A DNA stretch of 64,000 nucleotides, from contig JAVGWX010000011.1 in the NCBI GenBank assembly GCA_036924085.1, forward strand, positions 91,710,319 to 91,774,318, in the 5' to 3' direction. This DNA comes from Ariolimax columbianus. Lineage: Eukaryota; Mollusca; Gastropoda; Stylommatophora; Arionidae. Shown in pieces: positions 44,288-55,440 of this stretch. Under the pieces are notes generated by a model, which had not been told where the DNA came from, made no database searches, and saw nothing but the letters and a program-made list of their open reading frames with translations. Position numbers and translations under genes: made by a program. How positions within the stretch are numbered: position 1 is the stretch's first letter; each line of letters begins with the position of its first letter.

Positions 44288-44873
44288 TTTGAAATGCTTA
44301 CCCATTCAAAATAATGATTATTTTTGGAAATAACATTTTCACGTTTAACACAAAATCTATCCAGCTTCAACCCAAGGCTCACTAGCTGGCTGTGAGCACA
44401 GTTGTAACAGATGGATGTATAGCATAAGCGTTAAGAGTAGAAGAAATTGGGGCTGGAGACTATTTTCTGACAGTAAAAAATTGCAAGAAAAAATAGTTAG
44501 TGAAGCCAGGTCAAGCAAGGGTCAACACAACGTCTGTGTCAACACAACGTCTGTGTCAACACATTTAAGCAGCAGAAACGAGAGACCGAAGTGAGAGGTT
44601 AACGTTTACTATCAGTTGAATCTTGTCTTGATTGGATGTAAGTGTTAGATCTAACTATTCTTATTATCGGACTTGTACCAGATATTTTGTAAGATTGGCG
44701 ACAATGGTTTGCACGTATGAGGTCTCATTTAAAGGGATAACGACATGTAGAGATTTGAGTCAATTATATTCTAGTAGAGAATGCCCAAATAAAATTCATG
44801 GCTAACCAGCCAGCTGGCAAGGACTACTCGGCAGCCATTTTGGGTTTCAAGGGCTAAAAATGGTATATAAATG

Positions 44874-44880
44874 AGGGAGG
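44874..44880 (+). promoter_or_regulatory. TATA-like box of LTR-like copy B
   Basis: tatataa, positioned as in copies A and C about 60 bases before the shared atcatacac block. Confidence 0.4.
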
Positions 44881-45032
44881 ATATGGTAGATTCTGGAATC
44901 TGGGAATAGAGCGTGTACTGGGTCATTATCCCATCATACACTGAGATTTGTGCTTCGCTCACAGGTGCGAATGATGGACACCCTGTAAACAATTTAAGAA
45001 AGAGATCTGATCACCGCAAGTGAGAAGATTTG

Positions 45033-45320
45033 ACATGGTACGAAAAGGATTCTGTGCAATCCTGGGACTGCCTTCCCAAAATCTTATGGAACGTTGTACA
45101 AAAAGGATGTTGTGTAATCCTGGGACTGCCCTCCCAAAGTCTTAAGGTACGTGGAACGAAAAGGATTTTGTGTAATCCTGGGACTGCAATCCTAAAGTCT
45201 TATGGTACATGGTACGAAAAGGATTTTGTGTAATCCTGGGACTGCCTTCCCAAAGTCTTATGGTACGTGGTACGAAAAGGATTCTGTGAAATCCCGGAAC
45301 TGCGATCCCAAAGGCCTGTG
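45033..45320. repeat. 58-bp tandem repeat in copy B, 5 copies
   Basis: The unit ggtacgaaaaggattctgtg, then aatcctgggactgcc and caaagtcttatggtac, steps by 58 bases (45181, 45239). Copy A carries about 2-3 diverged units of the same repeat at 38650-38785 and one at 40040, so this array predates the split of the copies. Confidence 0.94.
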
Positions 45321-45373
45321 GGTACAAAAAAAGGAAGTGCATCATAAGAGCCATTAGGGAACGCATTTTGTAA

Positions 45374-45565
45374 GTAAAGGTGTAATACGGGCACCAGAGG
45401 GAGTACCTTCTCTCAATAAAGGTGTAATACGGGCACCAGAGGGAGTACCTTCTCTCAGTAAAGGTGTAACACGGGCACCAGAGGGAATACCTTCTCTCAG
45501 TAAAGGTGTAATACGGGCACCAGAGGGAGTACCTTCTCTCAGTAAAGGTGTAACACGGGCACCCT
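45374..45565. repeat. 42-bp tandem repeat in copy B, about 4.5 copies
   Basis: The unit taaaggtgtaatacgggcac plus cagagggagtaccttctctcag. Confidence 0.95.
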
Positions 45566-45654
45566 CTAATCGTATGAGAACTTGTAACTGGTTGAGGAGA
45601 AGTGGCCGCAGTCTCCTCTGGAAGTAATTCTCCATATTCATACGGTCACCAGCA

Positions 45655-45902
45655 AACTCGGCAGTCAACTCGGCAGTCAACTCGGCAGTCAACTCGGCAG
45701 TCAACTCGGCAGTCAACTCGGCAGTCAACTCGGCAGTCAACTCGGCAGTCAACTCGGCAGTCAACTCGGCAGTCAACTCAGCAGTCAACTCGGCAGTCAA
45801 CTCGGCAGTCAACTCGGCAGTCAACTCGGTAGTCAACTCGGCAGTCAACTCGGCAGTCAACTCGGCAAGTCAACTCGGCAGTCAACTCGGCAGTCAACTC
45901 GG
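45655..45902. repeat. 12-bp tandem repeat in copy B, about 20 copies
   Basis: The unit ctcggcagtcaa, nearly perfect. Absent from copies A and C. Confidence 0.97.
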
Positions 45903-46250
45903 AGGAAGGCAGAGTCAGCAACAACCGTCATCATCTGGAGGAACGTCAAAACACAACGAGTTAATTAGTTAACCACTAATTGATAACAAGATTGGATCCG
46001 ATCAAGTTTAGGTTTCGTGTTATTTAAGATATGAGAACTAGAACCTGGGTACATTAGTTACGGAGGTGACACCAACAGCTCATGCTTGAATCCTCTATGC
46101 TAGTTAGTTAGGACATTATTTATATTAGTAGTCATTTTCTTTTATTGTTGTAATATATATTATTGTAAATAAGGGAATTATCGTTTTTTATGGTTAACGT
46201 AAGTCTTAGTTTTTTTCTATGTTGAAGCCGTAACGTTATGTAGTCCATGG

Positions 46251-46704
46251 TGTCGCTCTTAACTCACTGTCTCAAAGAGATCTTAGCTCTATCTCATGTA
46301 GCTGCAAAAACACAGTTATGTGAGTCATCTTGTTGTTACAACTTGTGAATACGAGTTCAAAGGCGCAGTAGAGTAATTGGTGTTTAAAGTTCGCGACTAC
46401 AATGATTCTGAAACAAAGTTCTTTACACTCCATACAACGGCATTTAAAATGTATCAATATTTTTGTAGATAAACTAGGCGTTTTAACTGAATCAGAGGAT
46501 CTCAAACCCTGAAAAGAGATCTATTCAGGCTTTGGATTTAAGTAAACGGCCATTTGATCGATTTTTCCAAGACTATAGAAGTTCGTTTTTCAGCAAGACT
46601 AGTACGTAATGAAGACAGAAAAAGTAATATAGCTTTGACAGGGAATGTGATTAAAAGTTAAACAGTTGAAGAATGAATTAGTGACATTAAGGAGACTGAA
46701 GTCT
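46251..46704. other. Unassigned AT-rich sequence
   Basis: No open frame with a recognisable motif. It borders the large 43-bp satellite. Confidence 0.4.
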
Positions 46705-49700
46705 CGTCTAAGAACACACAATGGCGTTGATGTACCGAGATCTGTGGAGTCTGAGACCACCCAATGGCGTTGATGTACCGAGATCTGTGGAGTCTGAGAC
46801 CACACAATGGCGTTGATGTACCGAGATCTGTGGAGTCTGAGACCACCCAATGGCGTTGATGTACCGAGATCTGTGGAGTCTGAGACCACACAATGGCGTT
46901 GATGTACCGAGATCTGTGGAGTCTGAGACCACACAATGGCGTTGATGTACCGAGATCTGTGGAGTCTGAGACCACCCAATGGCGTTGATGTACCGAGATC
47001 TGTGGAGTCTAAGAACACACAATGGCGTTGATGTACCGAGATCTGTGGAGTCTGAGACCACACAATGGCGTTGATGTACCGAGATCTGTGGAGTCTGAGA
47101 CCACACAATGGCGTTGATGTACCGAGATATGTGGAGTCTGAGACCACCCAATGGCGTTGATGTACCGAGATCTGTGGAGTCTGAGACCACACAATGGCGT
47201 TGATGTACCGAGATCTGTGGAGTCTGAGACCACACAATGGCGTTGATGTACCGAGATCTGTGGAGTCTGAGACCACACAATGGCGTTGATGTACCGAGAT
47301 CTGTGGAGTCTGAGACCACCCAATGGCGTTGATGTACCGAGATCTGTGGAGTCTGAGACCACACAATGGCGTTGATGTACCGAGATCTGTGGAGTCTGAG
47401 ACCACACAATGGCGTTGATGTACCGAGATATGTGGAGTCTGAGACCACCCAATGGCGTTGATGTACCGAGATCTGTGGAGTCTAAGAACACACAATGGCG
47501 TTGATGTACCGAGATATGTGGAGTCTGAGACCACCCAATGGCGTTGATGTACCGAGATCTGTGGAGTCTGAGACCACACAATGGCGTTGATGTACCGAGA
47601 TCTGTGGAGTCTGAGACCACACAATGGCGTTGATGTACCGAGATCTGTGGAGTCTGAGACCACCCAATGGCGTTGATGTACCGAGATCTGTGGAGTCTGA
47701 GACCACCCAATGGCGTTGATGTACCGAGATCTGTGGAGTCTGAGACTACACAATGGCGTTGATGTACCGAGATCTGTGGAGTCTGAGACCACACAATGGC
47801 GTTGATGTACCGAGATCTGTGGAGTCTGAGACCACCCAATGGCGTTGATGTACCGAGATCTGTGGAGTCTGAGACCACACAATGGCGTTGATGTACCGAG
47901 ATATGTGGAGTCTGAGACCACCCAATGGCGTTGATGTACCGAGATCTGTGGAGTCTAAGAACACACAATGGCGTTGATGTACCGAGATATGTGGAGTCTG
48001 AGACCACCCAATGGCGTTGATGTACCGAGATCTGTGGAGTCTGAGACCACACAATGGCGTTGATGTACCGAGATCTGTGAAGTCTGAGACCACACAATGG
48101 CGTTGATGTACCGAGATCTGTGGAGTCTGAGACCACACAATGGCGTTGATGTACCGAGATCTGGGTTGTGCAGTCTGAGAACACACAATGACATTGATGT
48201 ACCGAGATCTGTGGAGTCTGAGACTACACAATGGCGTTGATGTACCGAGATCTGTGGAGTCTGAGACCACACAATGGCGTTGATGTACCGAGATCTGTGG
48301 AGTCTGAGACCACCCAATGGCGTTGATGTACCGAGATCTGTGGAGTCTGAGACCACACAATGGCGTTGATGTACCGAGATCTGGGTTGTGGAGTCTGAGA
48401 CCACACAATGACATTAATGTACCGAGATCTGAGTTGTGGAGTCTGAGACCACACAATGACATTGATGGACCGAGATCTGGGATGGGGGGTCTGAGACCAC
48501 CCAATGGCGTTGATGTACCGAGATCTGTGGAGTCTGAGACCACCCAATGGCGTTGATGTACCGAGATCTGTGGAGTCGGAGACCACACAATGGCGTTGAT
48601 GTACCGAGATCTGTGGAGTCTGAGACCACACAATGGCGTTGATGTACCGAGATCTGTGGAGTCTGAGACCACCCAATGGCGTTGATGTACCGAGATCTGG
48701 GTTGTGGAGTCTGAGACCACACAATGGCGTTGATGTACCGAGATCTGTGGAGTCTGAGACCACCCAATGGCGTTGATGTACCGAGATCTGTGGAGTCTGA
48801 GACCACCCAATGGCGTTGATGTACCGAGATCTGTGGAGTCTGAGACCACCCAATGGCGTTGATGTACCGAGATCTGTGGAGTCTGAGACCACCCAATGGC
48901 GTTGATGTACCGAGATCTGTGGAGTCTGAGTCCACCCAATGGCGTTGATGTACCGAGATCTGGGTTGTGGAGTCTGAGACCACACAATGGCGTTGATGTA
49001 CCGAGATCTGTGGAGTCTGAGACCACCCAATGGCGTTGATGCACCGAGATCTGTGGAGTCTGAGACCACCCAATGGCGTTGATGTACCGAGATCTGTGGA
49101 GTCTGAGACCACCCAATGGCGTTGATGTACCGAGATCTGTGGAGTCTGAGACCACCCAATGGCGTTGATGTACCGAGATCTGTGGAGTCTGAGACCACAC
49201 AATGGCGTTGATGTACCGAGATCTGTGGAGTCTGAGACCACACAATGGCGTTGATGTACCGAGATATGTGGAGTCTGAGACCACCCAATGGCGTTGATGT
49301 ACCGAGATCTGTGGAGTCTGAGACCACCCAATGGCGTTGATGTACCGAGATCTGTGGAGTCTGAGACCACCCAATGGCGTTGATGTACCGAGATCTGTGG
49401 AGTCTGAGACCACCCAATGGCGTTGATGTACCGAGATCTGTGGAGTCTGAGACCACCCAATGGCGTTGATGTACCGAGATCTGTGGAGTCTGAGACCACC
49501 CAATGGCGTTGATGTACCGAGATCTGTGGAGTCTGAGACCACCCAATGGCGTTGATGTACCGAGATCTGGGTTGTGGAGTCTGAGACCACACAATGGCGT
49601 TGATGTACCGAGATCTGTGGAGTCTGAGACCACCCAATGGCGTTGATGTACCGAGATCTGTGGAGTCTGAGACCACACAATGGCGTTGATGTACCGAGAT

Positions 49701-50140
49701 CTGTGGAGTCTGAGACCACACAATGGCGTTGATGTACCGAGATATGTGGAGTCTGAGACCACCCAATGGCGTTGATGTACCGAGATCTGTGGAGTCTGAG
49801 ACCACACAATGGCGTTGATGTACCGAGATCTGTGGAGTCTGAGACCACACAATGGCGTTGATGTACCGAGATCTGTGGAGTCTGAGACCACACAATGGCG
49901 TTGATGTACCGAGATCTGTGGAGTCTGAGACCACCCAATGGCGTTGATGTACCGAGATCTGTGGAGTCTGAGACCACCCAATGGCGTTGATGTACCGAGA
50001 TTTGTGGAGTCTGAGACCACCCAATGGCGTTGATGTACCGAGATCTGTGGAGTCTGAGACCACCCAATGGCGTTGATGTACCGAGATCTGTGGAGTCTGA
50101 GACCACACAATGGCGTTGATGTACCGAGATCTGGGTTGTG
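46705..50140. repeat. 43-bp satellite, about 79 copies, with 473-bp higher-order repeat
   Basis: The unit acacaatggcgttgatgtac, then cgagatctgtggagtctgag and acc, steps by 43 bases. A few copies carry a 5-bp gain (gatctgggttgtgg). A c/a variant (ccacccaatgg or ccacacaatgg) alternates. The rare tctaagaaca variant lies at 47008, 47481 and 47954, exactly 473 = 11 x 43 apart. The agatatgtgg variant at 47426, 47512, 47899 and 47985 repeats with the same 473 step. Long minus frames are stop-free by composition and are not genes. Confidence 0.97.
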
Positions 50141-50144
50141 GAGA

Positions 50145-51655
50145 ACTTTAAGGTGGATGGGCGTGACCTACAGAAAGTTTGTTAGCGGGGAAACGTGATC
50201 TGTGAGAAACGTCATCTGTGAGATGTCCCATCAAGTATCCATCAGTAGCAAGTATTTACGTGAAGTATACGAAAAGAAACTTGAATAAATTGTCACCATA
50301 CAACGCAATAGGAATGGCAGTCAGTTGATGGAACGATTCAAAGATTAGCATCAAGTAGGACAGCGCTTGATAATAGTACAGGTAGGTAGCAGACATAATG
50401 GACAGGTCAAGAATGCAGAACTTGTGTTTCCGTCAAATTATACGGACATCAATACCGAGATGAATGGTCACATACTTAGAGAGTGGGTTGGAAAAACTTC
50501 TTCCTCTCTTAGATAGACCTGCTGTCTGATAATGGACAATGCATCATACCACAACACAGCGACACAAGAAGACACCATCCCGACATCATCCAGTACAAAA
50601 GATACAATAAAGATGTGGCTCACAAAAGAACACAAACCTTTTAATGACACGTATCTAAAATCGGAATTTTCCCTTGTCGAAAAAACACGAAAGGAAACGA
50701 TATTTCATACATACAAGTTTATCCAAGAGGATGGCCATATGTGTTTGAGGCTGCCACCTTACCAGTCACGCTTAAGCCCAATTGTTTGAGGCTGCCACCT
50801 TACCAGTCACGCTTAAGCCCAATTGTTTGAGGCTGCCACCTTACCAGTCACGCTTAAACCCAATTGTTTGAGGCTGCCACCTTACCAGTCACGCTTAAGC
50901 CCAATTGTTTGAGGCTGCCACCTTACCAGTCACGCTTAAACCCAATTGTTTGAGGCTGCCACCTTACCAGTCACGCTTAAACCAATTGTTTGAGGCTGCC
51001 ACCTTACCAGTCACGCTTAAACCCAATTGTTTGAGGCTGCCACCTTACCAGTCACGCTTAAACCAATTGTTTGAGGCTGCCACCTTACCAGTCACGCTTA
51101 AACCAATTGTTTGAGGCTGCCACCTTACCAGTCACGCTTAAACCAATTGTTTGAGGCTGCCACCTTACTACTCACGCTTAAACCCAATTGTTTGAGGCTG
51201 CCACCTTACTACTCACGCTTAAACCCAATTGTTTGAGGCTGCCACCTTACTACTCACGCTTAAACCCAATTGTTTGAGGCTGCCACCTTACTACTCACGC
51301 TTAAACCCAATTGTTTGAGGCTGCCACCTTACTACTCACGCTTAAACCCAATTGTTTGAGGCTGCCACCTTACTACTCACGCTTAAACCCAATTGTTTGA
51401 GGCTGCCACCTTACTACTCACGCTTAAACCCAATTGTTTGAGGCTGCCACCTTACTACTCACGCTTAAACCCAATTGTTTGAGGCTGCCACCTTACTACT
51501 CACGCTTAAACCCAATTGTTTGAGGCTGCCACCTTACTACTCACGCTTAAACCCAATTGTTTGAGGCTGCCACCTTACTACTCACGCTTAAACCCAATTG
51601 AATTCGTTTGAAAAAAAGCTCAAGAACAAGTAACAGCTGAAAATAAAACTTTTTA
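50145..51655 (+). pseudogene. IS630/Tc1-like DDE transposase pseudogene
   Basis: From about 50250 the reading is KYLREVYEKK, then (shifted) NCHHTTQ, EWQSVDGTIQRL, then GQRLIIVQVGSRHNG and NAELVFPSNYTDINTEMNG. After one stop comes CLIMDNASYHN (50525-50557, second catalytic Asp in DNASYHN), then IPTSSSTKDTIKMWLTKE and EDGHMCLRLPPYQSRLSPI. This is the DDE_3-type transposase of invertebrate IS630/Tc1 relatives, where VDNASYHN and LRLPPY---LNPIE carry the second and third catalytic acids. The final PIE is found after the array at 51592 (PIEFV), followed by KKAQEQVTAENKTF and LNEMKELTYVAL. The gene is split by two arrays and cannot be functional. Confidence 0.88.
50742..51600. repeat. 41-bp array seeded in the transposase LRLPPY motif, about 21 copies
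   Basis: The unit gtttgaggctgccaccttac, then cagtcacgcttaaacccaatt, steps by 41 bases (40 in copies with aaaccaatt). In the first copy it encodes CLRLPPYQSRLSPI in frame with the upstream transposase. The last copy continues into PIE. A tac-tac variant (ttactactcacg) takes over from about 51165 to the end, so the two halves were amplified separately. Confidence 0.97.
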
Positions 51656-53290
51656 ACTAAACGAGATGAAAGAACTAACATATGTCGCCCTCTCAAACTA
51701 TACGAGATGAAAGAACTAACATATGTCGCCCTCTCAAACTATACGAGATGAAAGAACTAACATATGTCGCCCTCTCAAACTATACGAGATGAAAGAACTA
51801 ACATATGTCGCCCTCTCAAACTATACGAGATGAAAGAACTAACATATGTCGCCCTCTCAAACTATACGAGATGAAAGAACTAACATATGTCGCCCTCTCA
51901 AACTATACGAGATGAAAGAACTAACATATGTCGCCCTCTCAAACTATACGAGATGAAAGAACTAACATATGTCGCCCTCTCAAACTATACGAGATGAAAG
52001 AACTAACATATGTCGCCCTCTCAAACTATACGAGATGAAAGAACTAACATATGTCGCCCTCTCAAACTATACGAGATGAAAGAACTAACATATGTCGCCC
52101 TCTCAAACTATACGAGATGAAAGAACTAACATATGTCGCCCTCTCAAACTATACGAGATGAAAGAACTAACATATGTCGCCCTCTCAAACTATACGAGAT
52201 GAAAGAACTAACATATGTCGCCCTCTCAAACTATACGAGATGAAAGAACTAACATATGTCGCCCTCTCAAACTATACGAGATGAAAGAACTAACATATGT
52301 CGCCCTCTCAAACTATACGAGATGAAAGAACTAACATATGTCGCCCTCTCAAACTATACGAGATGAAAGAACTAACATATGTCGCCCTCTCAAACTATAC
52401 GAGATGAAAGAACTAACATATGTCGCCCTCTCAAACTATACGAGATGAAAGAACTAACATATGTCGCCCTCTCAAACTATACGAGATGAAAGAACTAACA
52501 TATGTCGCCCTCTCAAACTATACGAGATGAAAGAACTAACATATGTCGCCTTCTCAAACTATACGAGATGAAAGAACTAACATATGTCGCCCTCTCAAAC
52601 TATACGAGATGAAAGAACTAACATATGTCGCCCTCTCAAACTATACGAGATGAAAGAACTAACATATGTCGCCCTCTCAAACTATACGAGATGAAAGAAC
52701 TAACATATGTCGCCCTCTCAAACTATACGAGATGAAAGAACTAACATATGTCGCCCTCTCAAACTATACGAGATGAAAGAACTAACATATGTCGCCCTCT
52801 CAAACTATACGAGATGAAAGAACTAACATATGTCGCCCTCTCAAACTATACGAGATGAAAGAACTAACATATGTCGCCCTCTCAAACTATACGAGATGAA
52901 AGAACTAACATATGTCGCCCTCTCAAACTATACGAGATGAAAGAACTAACATATGTCGCCCTCTCAAACTTTACGAGATGAAAGAACTAACATATGTCGC
53001 CCTCTCAAACTATACGAGATGAAAGAACTAACATATGTCGCCCTCTCAAACTATACGAGATGAAAGAACTAACATATGCCGTCCTCTCAGACTGTGCGAG
53101 ATGAAAGAACTAACATATGTCGCCCTCTCAGACTGTGCGAGATGAAAGAACTAACATATGTCGCCCTCTCAGACTGTGCGAGATGAAAGAACTAACATGT
53201 GTCGCCCTCTCAAGTCTGTGCGAGATGAAAGAACTAACATATGTCGCCCTCTCATACTATGCGAGATGAAAGAACTAACATATGCCGCCC
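51650..53290. repeat. 41-bp array seeded in the transposase C-terminus, about 40 copies
   Basis: The unit acgagatgaaagaactaaca, then tatgtcgccctctcaaactat, is near-perfect from 51655 to about 53075 and diverged in the last five copies (gactgtgcgag). The first copy is in frame and encodes LNEMKELTYVALSNY, matching the F-LNDV-EL---AL segment after PIE in this family. Confidence 0.97.
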
Positions 53291-53302
53291 TAGAAATTCG
53301 AG

Positions 53303-53335
53303 GTAGCTTCAAAGGGTTGCCGGACTAGTCGACTT
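53303..53335 (+). repeat. Mariner left terminal inverted repeat
   Basis: cgaggtagcttcaaagggtt, then gccggactagt; mirrored at 57833-57863 (cgaggtagcttcaaaaagtt, then ccggaattagt on the minus strand), with about four mismatches. Confidence 0.75.
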
Positions 53336-53465
53336 GTGTTTGAATGAAATATGATATTATGGAGAATATTTATTTATAATTTATTAGTGATCTTAACTAA
53401 ATAAGATGGCAGGCGTGACCTTGGCATATACTCTATAACAGAAGTTACAGAACTGTGTTTGTGTT

Positions 53466-53577
53466 TTGTGCTCGTTGCATTGTCCGAGTTGAGCATATCA
53501 TCGATGAACAACGTGCAAATGTCAAATTCTGTGTTTTGCTTGAGAAGTCACCCACAGAGACAAGGGATTAAGATCAA
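53466..53577 (+). pseudogene. Mariner transposase, N-terminal HTH part
   Basis: Reads VEHIIDEQRANVKFCVLLEK then SPTETR, matching the EQR--VKFCFKLGKS-TET start of mariner (mos1/SETMAR-type) transposases. The match stops abruptly at 53570-53577 and resumes at 55137, which places the CR1 insertion. Confidence 0.8.
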
Positions 53578-55136
53578 TCTGTTTTACAGAGGAAATGGTT
53601 TTTTACAAATTGGATGGGTTGAAAGTGGATACATGTCCAGGGCAAGATGGTATCCATCCAAAATTGCTATTTTAAACAAGCAAAACCATTGGCTATATTA
53701 TGTTCTCAATCACGTGCAAAAGGGATTGTTCCACGGGATTGGAAAGATGCAGGAGTGATCCCTTATTCAAAAACGGCAAAAAATCAGATGCAGCAAATTA
53801 TAGATCGGTGAGTTTAACGAGCATAGTCTGTAAATTGTTATAGTCATTAATCAAAGAAAACATTGTAATGCATTTAAACAAGTTTAATCTAATTAGAAAT
53901 AGTCAGCATGGGTTTACTAGAGGGAGATCCAGCTTAACAAATCTATTAGAATTCATGGAGCAGGTTACTAAAATCATAGATAAAGGGGAGCCAGTGAATG
54001 TTATTTATTTAGATTTTGCAAAGGCCTTTGATAGAGTACCTCATCGAAGATTATTTGGAAAGTTAAAATCACATGGAATAGGTGGCGAAGTTGCCAAATG
54101 GATTGAAAATTGGTTAACGGGAAGAAAGCAGAAAGTGGCAATAAATAAGGAGTACTCTGAGTGGTGTGAAGTGAAAAGTGGTGTGCCACAGGGCTCTGTT
54201 TTGGGACCAATTTTGTTCTTGGTATATATAAACGATTTGGACATTGATAAAGGATCCATGATTGCAAAATTTGCTGATGACACAAAACTATGCAGTAGTG
54301 TCTCATCTAAAGTGGAAGTGGATATATTGATGTCGGATTTAGATAAAATTCGAGAATGGTCTGTAAGCTGGCAAATGGAGTTTAATGTAGATAAATGTAC
54401 AGTCATCCACTTGGGTAGATCCAATATGGAACATAATTACAGAATGGGAGAGAACAATATTAGAAAGATAGATAAGGAAAGGGATCTAGGGGTTATAATA
54501 GATCATACAGGTAAGGTGAGTGAGCAAGTTCAGTTAGCAGTGAAAAAGGCAAATGCAATGTCAGGTATGATAAAAATAAATATTAAACATAGGAACAAGG
54601 AAGTGATAGTCAAACTGTATAAAGCATTAGTTAGACCTAGATTGGAGTAATGTATACAGGTGTGTAGTCCTTATCAGAGAGGGGATATAAACATGCTGGA
54701 ATGGACACAAAAAAGAGCGACAAAGCTGATAGTGGGATTCCAGAATTACAGTTATGAGGAAAGAGAAAAACCGGCCTACAGTGTCTAGAAGAGAGAAGAA
54801 TTCGAGGCGAATTAATACAGGTTTATAAGATGATCAGAGGAACGAATAAATTAGACTATAACAATTTTTTCTAAACACATCTACAAGAACAAGAGGGCAT
54901 AGCTATAAATTAGCTAAAGAGAGGTCCACATTAGATATTAGAAAATATATTTTTAGTCAGAAAGTGGTAAATGCTTGGAATGCATTGCTACGGGAGGTAG
55001 TGTAGGCAGGGACAGTTAATGCATTTACGAATATATTGGATGCGCATAGCTTTTAGAGCCATTAAATGTAAATGACAATGGTTGTATACAGACTCTGCAG
55101 AGTCTTCTAAGCCAGTATAAAGACGTTAAATTAAAC
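53578..55136 (+). mobile_element. CR1-like LINE, 5'-truncated, inserted in mariner
   Basis: The 5' end falls inside the RT domain (KLDGLKVDTCPGQDGIHP near 53620-53670, then a frameshift and KSDAANYRSVSLTSIVCKLL). The main open frame is 53868-54650. Beyond its stop comes INMLEWTQKRATKLIVGFQN then YSYEEREK, and near 54960 KVVNAWNALLREVV. The 3' untranslated end (agtcttctaagccagtataa) matches the fragment at 35006-35255. A 5'-truncated copy with an intact 3' end is the normal outcome of target-primed reverse transcription. Confidence 0.9.
53868..54650 (+). CDS. Reverse transcriptase, partial ORF of the CR1-like LINE
   Basis: 260 codons from an internal ATG, non-repetitive. The RT core is recognisable: SQHGFTRGRSSLTNLLEF, motif A YLDFAKAFDRVPH (about residues 45-57), KSGVPQGSVLGPILFLVYIN (motif B), and the catalytic FADDTKL box at about 54270. 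After these come SWQMEFNVDKCTVIHLG (residues 162-178), ERDLGVIID and LYKALVRPRLE. The stop replaces the Tyr codon of the usual RPxLEYCVQ motif (taa for tat/tac), so a single nonsense change ends it and downstream codons remain CR1-like. It is too short to be active: no endonuclease and no N-terminal RT. It is the least decayed coding sequence in the window. Confidence 0.88.
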   Translation: MHLNKFNLIRNSQHGFTRGRSSLTNLLEFMEQVTKIIDKGEPVNVIYLDFAKAFDRVPHRRLFGKLKSHGIGGEVAKWIENWLTGRKQKVAINKEYSEWCEVKSGVPQGSVLGPILFLVYINDLDIDKGSMIAKFADDTKLCSSVSSKVEVDILMSDLDKIREWSVSWQMEFNVDKCTVIHLGRSNMEHNYRMGENNIRKIDKERDLGVIIDHTGKVSEQVQLAVKKANAMSGMIKINIKHRNKEVIVKLYKALVRPRLE

Positions 55137-55440
55137 ATTGGTTAACAAAGCATATGGTGATACCGCAATGAAGAAACCCCAAGTATTCTAGTGACACAAG
55201 CGTTTCCGTGAAGGTGGGGGCTATCGTCGATGATGATGCACGTAGTGGGCGACCGTCAACCTCGATCAGCAATGAAAAAAAATGAGCGTGTCTGGAACGT
55301 TGTGTCTGCTGACAATAGACTTGGTAATGTCTTCCATGATTTCATTCCTTAAGGCCGAACGGTTAACAAGGAAATGTACACTGATGTCCTCCGTCGTCTG
55401 AGAGACACAATCAGAAGAGAACGACCAGAAAAATGTAGAA
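55137..55440 (+). pseudogene. Mariner transposase, HTH to catalytic-domain start
   Basis: Reads LVNKAYGDTAMKKPQVF, stop, WHKRFREGG, then DDDARSGRPSTSISNEK, then ERVWNVVSADNRLGNVFHDF, IP, stop, GRTVNKEMYTDVLRRLRD and RRERPEKCRTNSWI. NRLG is joined directly to NVFHDF, so roughly the first third of the catalytic domain, including the first Asp, is deleted. Several stops are present. Confidence 0.85.

Larger units (their letters stand above)
44405..46250 (+). mobile_element. LTR-like dispersed repeat, copy B
   Basis: The best-preserved of three copies (see copy A at 38002 and copy C at 7700, minus). It starts near tgtaacagatgg and contains ggtcaagcaagggtcaacac, cgagagaccgaagtgagagg, aaccagccag, the TATA-like box at 44874, atcatacactgag, aggtgcgaat, ggacaccctgtaaacaat, agaacctgggtaca and tatggttaacg. 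Three arrays lie inside. I see no protein-coding region, so this is a solo LTR or another non-autonomous element. Confidence 0.6.

Noticed and set aside
46599..50110. Frames of up to 786 codons across the 43-bp satellite
   Set aside because: The monomer lacks stops on the minus strand and the frames overlap one another; they end at array edges. This is a compositional artefact.
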